Assembly: GCA_949126835.1 (NCBI GenBank)
Contig: OX421506.1
Span: 15,809,447-15,873,446 of the forward strand
DNA length: 64,000 nt
Direction: 5' to 3'
DNA from: Anisus vortex
Lineage: Eukaryota > Mollusca > Gastropoda > Planorbidae
The notes under the pieces were generated by a model, which was not told the DNA's origin, did no database searches, and saw only the letters and a program-made list of their open reading frames with translations. Each line of letters begins with the position of its first letter. The stretch's first letter is position 1. This document shows, in pieces, positions 32,376 to 47,100 of the stretch. The translations under genes and the position numbers were made by a program.

Positions 32376-33125
32376 ACGTAATTTACGTCTTAGGCTGACA
32401 TTAATATTAGACTACTAGACGTATTTTCACGTCTCAGGCCCACATCTATATAAGACTACTGGACGTAATTTACGTCTCAGAATGATAATATTAATATTAG
32501 ACTACTAGACGTATTTTCACGTCTCAGGCCCACATCTATATAAGACTACTGGACGTAATTTACGTCTCAGGATGACATTAATATTAGACTACTAGACGTA
32601 TTTTCACGTCTCAGGCCCACATCTATATAAGACTACTGGACGTAATTTACGTCTCATGATGACATTAATATTACACTAGACGTATTTTTCGTTTCAGACC
32701 CACATCTATATAAGACTACTGGACGTAATTTACGTCTCAGGATGACATTAATATTAGACTACTAGACGTAATTTACGTCTCAGGCCCACATCTATATAAG
32801 ACTACTGGACGTAATGCACCCAAATGACATTAATATTAGACTACTAGAAGTATTTTACGTATCATTTCATCATCGATAAGACTACTGGACGTAATTTACG
32901 TCTCAGGATGAAATTAATATGAGACTACTAGACGTATTTTACGTTTTAGGCCCACATCTATATAAGACTACTTGACGTAATTTACGTCTCAGGATGACAT
33001 TAATATTAGACTACTAGACGTATTTTACGTTTCAGGCCCACATCTATATAAGACTACTGGACGTAATTTACGTCTCATGATGACATTAATATGAGACTAC
33101 TAGATGTACTTTACGTATCAGGACG
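32376..33125. repeat. ~87-bp satellite (dimer of ~44 bp), array 2
   Basis: About eight to nine dimers. Each dimer has GACGTAATTTACGTCTCAGG, a GATGACATTAATATTAGAC half and a GGCCCACATCTATATAAGAC half. It forms the boundary between duplication units 1 and 2, and is the better-kept relative of 15955-16315. Confidence 0.92.
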
Positions 33126-33258
33126 ACAACTAAAAAAGTATATAAGATAATAAAAAGGTATATAAGGAACTAAGTTTTAAAAAAAGAAGGCGCATGTAAG
33201 TTTATGTAGACTAAATAATAGGACTACTTAGTTTGTTAATTGTGCTCGTAGCAGCCTT

Positions 33259-33440
33259 AAAAACATAGTTTAAAACTTTTTTAGAATGTTATTGTCGTTT
33301 TGTGCCTGCATCGGCAAAACTTGTTAAAAACTATTTGAGAGTGTTATTGACGTTTCGTTTTTATGAGCGCGCTGAGCATGCTTGCATTAGCATGGAGTGA
33401 GGCGCTATATAAATGACCAATTAATTAATTAATTCAAATG
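33259..33440. mobile_element. retroelement 3' tail with (ATTA)n
   Basis: GCGCTGAGCATGCTTGCATT and AGGCGCTATATAAATGACCA are followed by an (ATTA)n run at 33419-33434. This is the usual look of a CR1/L2-like or SINE tail. It is not present at the matching place in unit 1. Confidence 0.5.
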
Positions 33441-33633
33441 TAGAATAATTATTTTAATAATTTTTTTAAATCTTTGTCAGTTAAGAAAAGTTAACTAGCA
33501 TACTTGGCACTTATTGTCTTATATCAGTTACCTAGTTAGTTTTTAAATGCATATGTTAATTCAAAATGTATACCAACTATTTTTTTTTAGTTTACGAATA
33601 GATAATTTAGAATGGCATATGTTATAACGGAAG

Positions 33634-33908
33634 GGAGGGGGGAGCACGGTGGACGAGCGGCAGCGCCTTCAACTGACGTACCGAAGGTTCTGGGTTCTGG
33701 TGAAGGCTAGGATTTTTTTCCCGGGTCTTGAACGTGTTCCTGACTCCACCCAGCTCTGATGGGTAGCCTACCTGACCATAGTTGGGGTAAAGTAAAGGAG
33801 GCTGTGCATTGTGCACAATCTCTGAATAAGGCCGTGGCCACAGAAACTGGTGAACACTGTTTCACCGGCCCTTTGGACTGATTCGGTCCGACGGGATTCT
33901 TTACTTCA
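33634..33908 (+). mobile_element. SINE family A upstream of gene 2 (uninterrupted)
   Basis: GGTGGACGAGCGGCAGCGCC head, GTACCGAAGGTTCTGGGTTC, CCCGGGTCTTGAACGTG, GGGTAAAGTAAAGGAGGCTG and a TTTACTT end. Same insertion as 17572-18275 in unit 1, without the 470-bp repeat. Confidence 0.8.
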
Positions 33909-34263
33909 ATGTTATAACTATGAATTCTGATGTGTCTTTATCCACTCCCATTACATTGATACTATCTCACAACCACTCTCATGACATGTGAGCGTTCTCG
34001 TTAAAAATTACACGATTTCTCAGCGTCCCATCTACGACGTTAATATTATATGTTAATATATGTTAATATTAAGTGTTATTATATGTTAATATTATATGAT
34101 AATATATGTTAAAATTATATTAATAAAAAAAAAAGAAATTGTAACTGTCAGTGGCTAAGTCCGAATTGCAAAGTAAGACGGTACGGTACATTTGTCATGT
34201 GGGTAAAAATAGTTGATGGCATGCTGGGGAAGGGGTGGGGGAACATAGTGTAAGATATAAGGT

Positions 34264-34396
34264 TATCTTATCGTATATATTACAGACGCTCCTTATATAA
34301 AGAAGATTATTGCCTGCTACGCTCATCCGTGGTCCTAGTCTAGTCTTGTATCTTTATTAGATATAATGTTTTAAATGATGTTAAATTACTGGTTTA
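34264..34396 (-). mobile_element. LINE 3' tail upstream of gene 2
   Basis: On the minus strand, the untranslated tail of the same LINE as 28961-29206 (TAGGACGC... and TAATATATAC...TCTT words). Unit 1 lacks it at this position, where a family D SINE sits instead. Confidence 0.55.
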
Positions 34397-34486
34397 TACA
34401 TATTATGTACACGTAATTTGTGAAACCTCAGATTTAAGAAAAAAACGTGTTTTACCGCATTAACTTATATAATTTATAAGGGTATT

Positions 34487-34708
34487 ACTGTATTGTTACG
34501 TTTTATCGTTTGTTCTTTTGTGTTTGTTAAATTTAACACTAAACCGTTAAATTCCGGCTCAAACGCTTGCGTGCCTTAATTTGTTTGTTTTGTTGACATT
34601 TTTATTTTTGAGGGCTTATTAGGCTTTTTCTCAAGATTTTGACCTCTTGTTGTTTACAATAGTATTTAATTATGTTTTTAAATCGGATTAGATAATACAG
34701 ACATCAAC
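34487..34708 (+). promoter_or_regulatory. putative proximal promoter / 5' UTR of gene 2
   Basis: Conserved with 19050-19273 upstream of gene 1 (TATTACTGTATTGTTACG, ATTTGTTTGTTTTGTTGACA, GGATTAGATAATA). The core promoter elements were not identified. Confidence 0.35.
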
Positions 34709-35047
34709 ATGACGTCAATCTGCTGTGCAATGCTTGTGCTTGCATTTCTGTGTGTCTGCTCGGGTGTTCGAGGTAAGAAGCTCATTGAAACACAACGAAT
34801 AATTTACATACTTTTACTATAGTTCATTATTTTGCAAATCTATATCTATAACTAAATCTTGATCGATATAAAAAAAAGATAAATCCCTTCGTGCATATAT
34901 CCATATATGTATCCATCCATACGTCTGACTATATAACTAATAATCTATCTATCTATCTATTTATCTATCTACCTACCTACCTACCTACTTACCTACCCAC
35001 CTACCAATCTACCTACCTACCTACCTACATATATACCTACCTACCTA

Positions 35048-35108
<61 letters not shown>

Positions 35109-38100
35109 ATGGACTAATACTCAGATGACTATTATTACGACTGGTTAAATCGGATTCAATGAATATAGTTGTATCTTTATTAGAAGTCTCTAGATTCTGC
35201 TAATCTGTAGCCCAAGCTAGGGGTTCCTTGACTGACAGGTCTTTGCAGTAATGTAGTTATATTCGGTATAATTATCTTCAACACCTTTCTCAACAATGAT
35301 AGATCAAACAACTCCAGTTGTTGAATAAACAATTTTATTTAAATTGTAGACTCAATATAAACGATCAATAAATTCATCAACTGATGGCAACATAAGGATT
35401 TCAATAAATGGCATATTATATACAAGTATTAATATAGCGACATCTCTCTACAAACTTTCAAACTGAACTAACTCTAAGGAGGTAGGGACTTTTCAAAGAA
35501 AACTATTATCGAAGATTCTACAGGGTCCTAATACGCATTTTAAACTCCTGCTCTATAGAATACTGCGATCCAGAATTATCCTTCAATTTCCACGGGGTTG
35601 GACGAATTATTTTATTTAAACTGCCCTCAGGGCATAAAGGTCAAACCTTGGACTCTAATACGCACTTGTTAATAGGTCAATGCCTTATTACGTCATTCAT
35701 CTATGACCGATATTCGTAACATATATATATATATATACATTATTATTACATTACAGGGCAGTCATACACAATTGAAGCACTTTTTCTTGTTGACGATGAA
35801 ACAGTCAAGTCGTAAGTTTCCTATTTTAGTATTACATAATTTATTTATCACCTATGCTGATATCAACTACCTCTTCGTCTTACATCCAGTGTATTCCATG
35901 CAAGCGCTTGTTTAAATAGGTCTCATACAATGTCAACTGATGGAGTCACATAAATCCTTTTTAATTGCAGACTTTTTGTATCACTGGTCAAACGTTTAGC
36001 GATAAATTAATATGTATCTTATCTTATCTTAAACCTTACAGATGCTCCTTCTATAAAGATGTTTAGAGCGTCCTACGCTCATCCGCGGTCCGAGTCTAGT
36101 CCTGCATCTTTATTAATATTTAAAATGATGTTAAGCTACTGGTTTTCCTGGTTTGTTCAGGAAGCACATTCCATGCCCGAATGCACTCGGGAAGAAAGAG
36201 CATTAATATACATTTTTGTTATCGCATAAGGGATAGATAAAGTGTTTTTGTGCTTATGTTTATCTGAGATTTGCGACAGGTTGTTATTGGGTTGTATTTC
36301 TAAATTAGAGTTTAATGCCTTTATATTTTTACTACTTTACTCTTTGCCCTTCTGTACTCTAGTGTTTCTCGGTAAGAAAGAGTACTTATATGAATTTGTT
36401 ACCGTGTATGTGATAAGGAAAGTGATTTTGTCTTTATATTTATCTGAGTATTGCAACAGGCTTTACTGTGTTGTATTTCTAAATTAGAGTTTTTAATGGC
36501 TTATGTATTATTACTACTGTAGTCTTTGCCTATCTGTCCTATAGTGTTTCTAGGTTTTAGTGATTTAACTATTGGTGTTACTCTTGTCAGTTGTGAAAAT
36601 TCGCTAGCTATGAACCTTGCAGCTCTTTTCTGAATTTTCTTTTCAAAATGTTTAACGATGTTTCAGCAGCACTATCAATGTGGATGTGGATTTGTTGTCT
36701 ACGTGTAAACTCTTCACACACAGACAGTCATAGAGTCGATATATTATAAACTTACATATTATCATACATAAAAATTTTGTATAAACTTATAAAATTTTAA
36801 ATAAATTAGTGTAATATATTATATTATTTTATTTAGTAAACGTAAAAAAAAACCTTTTATTTTATATCACATATGCCTTATATTTATTTTAGATATATGA
36901 GGGACATACCAGGTATAGCCAGTGATGCAATAAAAAGGGCACAAGCCATAGATGAACTAAACAAAGATATTACATATACAATACATGAGGTAAGAGAATA
37001 TTAGGGTTTCCTCGAGTCTACCCAGCTCTAAGAAAATACTAAGGTTTCCTTAGTCTACCCAGCTCTAAGAAAATACTAGGGTTTCCTTGAGTCTACCCAG
37101 CTCTAAGAAAATACTAAGGTTTCCTTGAGTCTACCCAGCTCTAAGAAAATACTAGGGTTTCCTTGAGTCTACCCAGCTCTAAGAAAATACTAGGGTTTCC
37201 TTGAGTCTAGCCAGCTCTAAGAAAATACTAGGGTTTCCTTGAGTCTAGCCAGCTCTAAGAAAATACTAGGGTTTCCCTGAGTCTACCCAGCTCTAAGAAA
37301 ATACTAAGGTTTCCTTGAGTCTACCCAGCTCTAAGAAAATACTAGGGTTTCCTGGAGTCTACCCAGCTCTAAGAAAATACTAGGATTTCCTTGAGTCTAC
37401 CCAGCTCTAAGAAAATAAAAAAGGTTTCCTTGAGTCTACCCAGCTCTAAGAAAATACTAGGGTTTCCTGGAGTCTACCCAGCTCTAAGAAAATACTAGGG
37501 ATTCCTTGAGTCTAGCCAGCTCTAAGAAAATACTAGGGTTTCCCTGAGTCTACCCAGCTCTAAGAAAATACTAAGGTTTCCTTGAGTCTACCCAGCTCTA
37601 AGAAAATACTAAGGTTTCCTTAGTCTACCCAGCTCTAAGAAAATACTAGGGTTTCCTTGAGTCTACCCAGCTCTAAGAAAATACTAAGGTTTCCTTGAGT
37701 CTACCCAGCTCTAAGAAAATACTAGGGTTTCCTTGAGTCTACCCAGCTCTAAGAAAATACTAGGGTTTCCTTGAGTCTAGCCAGCTCTAAGAAAATACTA
37801 GGGTTTCCTTGAGTCTAGCCAGCTCTAAGAAAATACTAGGGTTTCCCTGAGTCTACCCAGCTCTAAGAAAATACTAAGGTTTCCTTGAGTCTACCCAGCT
37901 CTAAGAAAATACTAGGGTTTCCTGGAGTCTACCCAGCTCTAAGAAAATACTAGGGTTTCCTTGAGTCTACCCAGCTCTAAGAAAATAAAAAAAGGTTTCC
38001 TTGAGTCTACCCAGCTCTAAGAAAATACTAGGGTTTCCTGGAGTCTACCCAGCTCTAAGAAAATACTAGGGATTCCTTGAGTCTAGCCAGCTCTAAGAAA

Positions 38101-41100
38101 ATACTAGGGTTTCCCTGAGTCTACCCAGCTCTAAGAAAATACTAAGGTTTCCTTGAGTCTACCCAGCTCTAAGAAAATACTAGGGTTTCCTGGAGTCTAC
38201 CCAGCTCTTAGAAAATACTAGGGTTTCCTTGAGTCTAGCCAGCTCTAAGAAAATACTAGGGTTTCCTTGAGTCTACAAAGCTCTAAGAAAATACTAGGGT
38301 TTCCTTGAGTCTACCCAGCTCTAAGAAAATACTAGGGTTTCCTTGATTCTACCCAGCTCTAAGAAAATACTAGGGTTTCCTTGAGTCTACCCAGCTCTAA
38401 GAAAATACTAGGGTTTCCTTGAGTCTACCCAGCTCTAAGAAAATACTAGGGTTTCCTTGAGTCTACCCAGCTCTAAGAAAATACTAGGGTTTCCTTGAGT
38501 CTAGCCAGCTCTAAGAAAATACTAGGGTTTCCCTGAGTCTACCCAGCTCTAAGAAAATACTAAGGTTTCCTTGAGTCTACCCAGCTCTAAGAAAATACTA
38601 AGGTTTCCTTGAGTCTACCCAGCTCTAAGAAAATACTAAGGTTTCCTTGAGTCTACCCAGCTCTAAGAAAATACTAGGGTTTCCTTGAGTCTACCCAGCT
38701 TTAAGAAAATACTAGGGTTTCCTTAAGTCTACCCAGCTCTAAGAAAATACTAGGGTTTCCTTGAGTCTACCCAGCTCTAAGAAAATACTAGGGTTTCCTT
38801 GAGTCTAGCCAGCTCTAAGAAAATACTAGGGTTTCCCTGAGTCTACCCAGCTCTAAGAAAATACTAAGGTTTCCTTGAGTCTACCCAGCTCTAAGAAAAT
38901 ACTAGGGTTTCCTGGAGTCTACCCAGCTCTAAGAAAATACTAGGGTTTCCTTGAGTCTACCCAGCTCTAAGAAAATACTAGGGTTTCCTTGAGTTTACCC
39001 AGCTCTAAGGAAATACTAGGGTTTCCTTGAGTCTACCCAGCTCTAAGAAAATACTAGGGTTTCCTTGAGTCTAGCCAGCTCTAAGAAAATACTAGGGTTT
39101 CCTTGAGTCTACCCAGCTCTAAGAAAATATTAGGGTTTCCTTAGTCTACCCAGCTCTAAGAAAATATTACGGTTTCCTTAGTCTACCCAGCTCTAAGAAA
39201 ATACTAGGGTTTCCTTAGTCTAGCCAGCTCTAAGAAAATACTAGGGTTTTCCTGGAGTCTACCCAGCTCTAAGAAAATACTAGGGTTTCCTTGAGTCTAC
39301 CCAGCTCTAAGAAAATACTAGGGTTTCCTGGAGTCTACCCAGCTCTGACGGGCAGTGACGGATACCGAATTAAAAAGTCTCTAAGAAACCCGGACGAGGC
39401 GAAGCTCTTGTGTCCAGGGTGTAACGCTTAGGTTTGAGCATATGTCTGTCCAAGTTCCAGCCACCCCACGACACGCCGTAGGGGTGCCGTATAACAGGGA
39501 AAGATTCCGCAGGCCATCGACCGTTCACTGCGGTTCCCCTAAGGATCATTATAGTGGTGGCTTACTCGTATTCCTGCACTATCACCCGGTAGCACGAATC
39601 CTATACTATCGGCACAGGCATCCAGGCACCGGGTGTGGCCACACAAACTGGTGAACGCGGCTTGACCGGCCCTAAGGATCAATTTGGTCACTTTATTTTG
39701 TTTTGAATTGTAATGATTATTGTTATCTGAAAAGCTGTGAAAGATTATAACTTTTGTCTGTATCATTTCAGACCAATCGTTTGTTTGCATCTCTCCAACC
39801 TGGTCTCAACATCGAGCTTTATGTAAGATATTTGGAAATTTTGGTAAGTTTCTACTAATGAACAGTTTTTTTATTGCACAATTGAAATTCTTTTGTTTCA
39901 ATTACATTTTACATTACTGCACATTTTAGTATAACCCTTTACCACATATCTCAGAGCCTACTATTTCTGTAACTTTGATATAACTTTGTATAATATATTT
40001 CTTGTAGTTTGTTTTGCTTTCTTTTCAAAATGTTACCAATAGCAATAATGGATGTGTCTAAACAAAGTCAACAACAATTTATGGTTGCTAAGAATATTTT
40101 ATCAATATACTACTTTTCCAAGACAATGCTATTCATATTATAAGAAAAAAACACAACAACTTTGTACAGTATACATCTATAATAAAATAAAAACAACAGA
40201 CTGCACAAAAGACTGCACAGTAGAACAGACAGCACTAAAAGTCGGGTATATTTTTGAGCCCGTACAACACTTTAATTGAAAAAATAAACATGTAGTCGAT
40301 GTCAACGTATTTGGACTTCATAGTTTTTAAATCGCTAACTTTTCCATGCGTGTCCTGGTGGTCTGACGACAGCGCGCTCGTTGACAAGCTGAAAGTTCTG
40401 GGTTCCAATGCAATGCTTTTTCTTTCCCCCGGGTCTGGATGGTGTTCCTGAGCTTATTCAGTTTGGATTGGTACCTGACGTTCGTTGGGGAAATGTAAAG
40501 GCTTCCTCCTAGGCATGTGCTGGAGTATGCCTGAGTTTTTTGCCCTTTCTTTTTCGTTCTCATTGAGACTTGTGTGGAAATATGTTCTGCGCCATTAAGG
40601 CCCACTGCTTCCGGCTTCAGCCTGCTGTTTTTTTTTTCTTGATTTGCTTCCATAGCTTTTGATCAGCCAAGACCATCTGCCAGGCAGCAGTTGACTTATT
40701 TTCGGAGTTTTCTCTCCTAGATGACTGTTATCCCTAGCCAACGGCCTTATCTGTCCGGGTTTAGAGCTAGAGCGCTCTATGTTTACTTTTTGCAGCAATT
40801 TCCTTGGATTTATGTGGCATTTTTTAAAAAGTATCCTTACCACGGGATACCCCACCTCAATCTCCATCACAGCAAACCAGTTGGTCTGCGGCCGCTTATT
40901 TAGTATTCACGCCTAACCTTTATATCTAAAGGTAATTCCCCCTATCCGCTACCTGGGGACGCACTTGGTAGGAGATCATAGCTTCCGCAAGACTTGCCCC
41001 TTAAAAATTGATCATGTTGCATGTCAAGCTATATAAATGTCTATTCTCTCACTAGATGTTAACAGTTCTATATGAATTTTTTTTCAGAGTACTAACGTGT

Positions 41101-44100
41101 TCCCACCGACTGCCGTGATGCCTCGAACACTAAATGGAATTAATACAGATGTTGCTCTGACCAATTTTGATAATTATCTTCAATCAAAAAATTATTACAA
41201 CATCTACAAATATGACTTAGCCTTACTATGGACAGGGTACGGTCTATATAGTTATTGACTTTAGCAGAGCCTGTGGTCAATATAACAATGCTAGCAGTGC
41301 TAGAAATGCATCGTATACGTTTGTTTAATGCTTTTTTTTAAAAGCCTATCTGTTACTAACGTTTTGATACTTTTGTATTAACAGATTTGATATATATAGT
41401 AACCCAACCTGCTCTACCACTGCAGGTAAATAAGTTATACAATTGAAACAGCTTAATTTCTCTTGGTAATTCATACCTGTGCCGTTGTACATATTTTGAC
41501 TGGTTGTAATTAACATTTAAGCCCGTTAACACATGCCAGCACATTAGTTTTGACTGCCATTGAACAATGGTTAACATGGACAAGAAAATAAAACGGTAGG
41601 CACACTTTATATTTTTTTACACTACTTGATGCTATTTTTCACCAGAGCATTTAGTCGTACTACGTAGGTCTGGTTAAACATCGCTTATTTATTATATTTG
41701 TTTAGTGTGCTGACTATCCAGTCGGCTTCATTAATAAATACATTTCGATCAGTTTTCTATTACCGATAAAACACAGAATGTTAAGTCTTAGTCGGCTAAA
41801 TCGTACCTCGATATAGAGGGTAATACGTAACGGTACTAATTACGTAAAAATTAGTGCAGAAGTACCAAGAAAAAAGACAAAAGGTCTAAAGGCAAAAAAA
41901 AAAAAAGGTTTGCAATGGTACCGGGTACTGGTACGGATAGAACGTCTAGACATGCATGATATAATTTTTAATCTGAAGACTGTAGAGCATAGGTACAATC
42001 TTGCATGTTCTGAATCAGCCTCTCAAAGTGGCTCACTGGATAATTATACTTGTGAATTAATTATTAAATACAAATGGATAATATATAGAGAGACTTCAAC
42101 TTATATATGTCAACCTTACAAACAATAATTTTTCTTCAATTCTTTTGGTACTTATATTACCCTCCCTAGTGGTACGAATCGAACGCTGGTGAGGGTAATT
42201 AGTACCACTTTGTCTTTTTTAAATTTTATTAATTGTGCTATTTGTTTTATATATATATATAATAATAATGGTAATTTATATAGCGCTTCTATCCATGCTA
42301 TTTTAGCATGCTCAGTGCGCTCTAGAAGACTATTAATCTGTGAGAGGTTTCATTGCTGCCGGTTAAGCGCTCGTGATAACAACTCAATATTAACGTCATC
42401 TAGTCCCAAAACTCCTGTATGGCGACAGGGATCTGCCGGTGGCGGGATAGAACCCGCGACGTGTCAGGTGTTTTTTTTTGGTTGACAGTCCGGTGAGCTA
42501 ACCACACGGCCAGCCGGCTTCAGCTTTTTATTATAACACGTTGAAATCATGTGTCAATATTTGTTTTAACCTTAATTTATTTTTTATTATACACTTAGTT
42601 TTATTATTTTGTAATTTTTTTCCCTTAAGGGGTACGAATTACCCACCTCTCCCCTATATATATGCCATAGCAACATTGTATACATTTTTCAGGTAGAAAA
42701 TATAAAGTTTTGTTTCTATTCTATCTTTTTTATTAGTCCCATTTTACATCGGATCGAATAATACTTCAGCAATTAGGTGTACAATATTCTTCTAAGCTTG
42801 AGAGATAGTTTTCGGTAGTCTGTGATTTTAATGTTTCTCACCAGTATTTTTATCGAATAAAAAAACGATGACGCTTCATGTAGAAATTTGAACTATTCTT
42901 AGCTTGACAGTAACAAAACATAACACTTTAATAAAAAAATCATTACTTTTAATGGTTGAAATATTTTTTGAGGTTATGCACACGTTGGTAAAGTTTGTGA
43001 CCCAAAACTGGCCACAGGTATTGCGGAATTCACTAGAACATACAGAACAGCATTGACAACTGCCCATGAAATCGGTCACATGTAAGTTGATATAATAGAT
43101 GTACCACTATACTCAGTTGAACTCATTATGTTAATAAATAAATTACAACAAACATTATTGTTATGAAACAATGACGAAATATATCTGTACATAGTTTAAT
43201 TTTGTTACATTATAAACATAGATCTAGAGTTTTTTTGTTCTCTGTTTAGACTTGGCCTTGAGCACAGCGGCTATGCATCGACCAATATTATGACGCCATT
43301 AAATGATCCAAGTCACGTACAGCGATGGTTTTTCTCCACCTGTTCTACGTCTGACATTAAAGATACCATCGCAACTCTGTCGTACGTTGAAGTTTTTCAT
43401 TATTAAATTGTCCTGTATATACTAAAGTAAGTATCTAGGAGCGGGGACACTCCGACCATAAACCTTGCGGACATAGTAAAGGCTTTAGGAGTACACCTTA
43501 AAGAAATCAGCAGCTCAGAGCGTTAGGAAAAACCACTAGGGCTAGGCATTCACAGCAGCTTCTGCAGTCGAATCGGCTCCAACTGTAGTGCCTTGCATTC
43601 CATTGGGATATGCCGAAAAGACAGATAGCGGGGGATTTGTGATGCATGGGCAACTCACAATGTCATTATCAAGGCTCAGGGACAAGCTCCAAAGAGGACA
43701 CTTTCCTGTTGCTGCAAAGGGGCAAAACCAAACACGGGAGGCAGCAGTTACGAGTCCAACCTGATTGGCTCCCTCTTTCTTGGAGGGAGAGGTCGTATCA
43801 CCTCATTGATCAGCTACTGCCTACCTCAACTAAAGTAATCGAATGAACAAAACAACTCCCTAAGAATACACAATTAAAAATTCAAATACAAGTTTTCCGT
43901 AACAATTTATCAACGTAATTAGGTTGCTTTTCAGACATAAGTAAAACATAATGAATTTTTTTTTTTTGTTATTTTTTTTTTTTATTTATTTTTTTACAGT
44001 TTCTGAAGTATTATGTTTTTTACATGGCTGGTCGCTAACATATTGCTTTGCCATCTGGAGAGGCATAACTCTGAATTCTAGATAACTGCCATTTTTTTCT

Positions 44101-47100
44101 AAGCTTTTGTATCTCTCTCTCCCTCCACTTCGTGCAAGGCGGTAGTATGGTCTGATTTCGCTCCGCCACGGGTACTATCTATCTATATATCTATCTTTAT
44201 CTATCTATATCTCTATCCATATCTATATATCTATATATATCTATATCTATCTTTTTATCTATCTAGTTATCTAACTATATATAAAATTTAATATGTATAA
44301 ATATAGACCCTTTATTACAATGAAAAATCACAAGCGAGCTGACTGTTTATGATATTTTAATAAGAAATGTCATACTTTATATATATTTTTAAAGCACCAA
44401 TTGTCTACTCACGACTGACGCAAGCTCAACTAAACCAATTTTAAGCTATGGGTCATACACTGGTCAAATTCTGGACGTTGATGCCATTTGTCAAAGAGCT
44501 CAGAATGGTATAAGTTCATACATGTGCAAGGTATTGTTGTTTAATCAGAATAGAAATAATATTTTATAAATGTGAAATTTGACATATTTGTGTCTTTCGT
44601 TATTTAAACTGCAGTGTATAGAGACCATTGATATTAAACTTGCAGAGTGTTATGGTAAAATTGATATAATACTCGCTTCTCTTGACATTAATTACCCAAA
44701 TAGCATCAAAAATAGTTTAGAACCGGGTGCTCAGTACTTAGTCAGCGTTTTGTCCAAAAGCTAAGTTTCCGATTTCTTATTCCGCTCGTCACAAACTGGT
44801 GCTTGGATTTTTTAGCGGAACACATTTGGGAAATACTGTTCCATCTTTTAATTCTATCATTATTGTATGCGTTTCAAAGTGACTCTATAGTTAGCTCCTT
44901 CATTATCATCATCATCATCAGACCCGTGACTTTCGTCGAGGGCGAGCTACGGCGGTGTTCGTAACTAGATTTCTCCATTCGTCCCAGCTCAGAACCGCTT
45001 GAGAAGCGTATCAAGAGAAAGTTTGGTTCACTCTTTCAGGTTGTCCAACCACTTCTTTTTCTGGCGACCTTTTCTGCGTTCCCCTTCCACTCTACCGTGT
45101 AGGATGGTTTTGACCAAGGCGTTATTTATTACAATATGACCAAACCATTTCAGCTTTCGTTGTTTGACAGTTGAAAGGAGTACCTCCTGTTTCCATGCCA
45201 GATTGTGGAGATGGAGCAAGACATATTCATTTTGTTTGTTTTGCTTTCTTGATAACGTATTTCTAATAACTTTCTATAATTTTCGTTCTCAAAGGCCTGA
45301 ATTCTTCTCTCAGCCTTTGCATTTAGCGTCCAACTTTCGAAGCCTCATAAAAATAGCTCATTACTCTAATCAATAAACAATTTGAACAGAAAAAAATTGG
45401 CCACTGCTTTATACAGTAAACATTTTAATAATAAAGCTTTAATGTACAAGTTCTTAAGTGTAGTTCTCTGTAGAATTATTTAGAGAAAAAGGGGACACTT
45501 AACGTTTTTATAATGAAAGCCATTAGATACTCTGTAAATCTGTGCAGCAACTACACATTTGTGCATCCTTATAATATTCTAAGTTTTTAAAATGACACTT
45601 CTAGAATAAGAATATATTATACAGAACTAAACAGAAAACAGGTATGAGAAAATATATCACGGATTCTCGGTAAATAAAGATTCCCACAGAACGCTGCATT
45701 GTCAATCCCATGACCGTTGTGGATGTTGGGAGGATCGAATGGACACTTCGGCAGTCAACTTTCTCCACTTTTGACTATCTTGAGCGGTTGTCAATAGTTG
45801 AGTCAACTGCAGCCCTGTCCAGTTCTTTACATTGTCGAACCAGCATCTCCGCTGACGGCCTCTCCTACGCCCACCTACCACAGTATCCTGGAGGATTGCT
45901 TTTGACAGTGTTACGACCACAATCTCCTTGTGGTCAGAGCCGTGTTAATGTTTTTGATAATTCTCGTTCGTCCTAGGGTAGACTTTGGTTATTATTACCA
46001 TAGACTATAATATAGTCTATGTTATTACTTACATTTCAGTATTACACGAACTCTCCTTATTGTCCTGGCCACAAACTCAGGATTTGTGTTCTAACAGTTC
46101 CTTTCCTTGAAGTTGTAGTTGTAAATAAATATATTATCGTATTGTAAACAATGAAACAATGTACGAAAAATAATAGACTATTCCTAGCCTTTCCGAGAAT
46201 TTAAGGTCGGCACGAGAGTGGATTCTTAGAACAGTCTAGGCTTCTTAGTACCACCCACAAAACTTGCCTTGAGAGAGAGCCGTGGGTGCAATTAATATGT
46301 GACAACAGGCTGTTGTGCGCAACACATGACTGAACCATGTCAGTTTGGGCCGTTTGATTGTTGCCATAATAATTTCTTGAGGGCCTGCAATTGAGAATAT
46401 TCTGTTCCACACATACGCATTAGCCCTGTGTTCTACGTAGGAGATTTAAAGTATTTTTCTCATTCTTTTATTTTCGAAAGCCTGCAACTTGTTTAAAGTT
46501 GCCGATAGAAGCGTCCATGTCTCACATCAATACAGAACAATAGTTTTGACAAGGGCGCTGTAAAGTCTGAGATTTGTTGGGAGACCAATGCATACTGGTC
46601 CAGATTCTTAGCAAACACTAATAATATAACTGATAAAAAAATACATTTCTCAAGTTCGCATAGTTAGACAATATGTTATACCAAAACTAATATATTGAAC
46701 AGCTTTAGCTATACAATATTTTATATGTAAACAGTAATATCCTAGCATATACCAATATGTATTATTATATTATTATACACCAAGCAACCATTGCAGGAAC
46801 ACATAATTTTATTATAATTGTATTTTGTTTCTCTAGAGTTGGAGTCTTTATAACAATTCTGCACCAAGCGGAGATAGTGTTTGTACAAAGATATACTGCA
46901 CCAAGCCAGGTACACAGTATTGTATGAGCACCTATGCTTCTGATGGAATGGTGTGTAGTTCTGGAAAGGTAAGAAATTATTGACTAGCTTATATTACTAG
47001 CTTATTATTACTAGCTTATAATCCCAGTTTATGAAACGTATCATTCTAGTTTTTTTTTAAGATGACATTCATATATTTTATGTGTTTTGCTTTCAGAGGT

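Noticed and set aside
32135..32398. Hydrophobic Leu/Phe/Ser-rich 87-residue frame (possible membrane peptide)
   Set aside because: Translation of a CT-rich low-complexity block shared with 50930-51080, where the frame is not conserved.
36990..39345. CRISPR-like direct repeats
   Set aside because: Units are contiguous 38-bp tandem repeats without unique spacers, in a eukaryotic intron.
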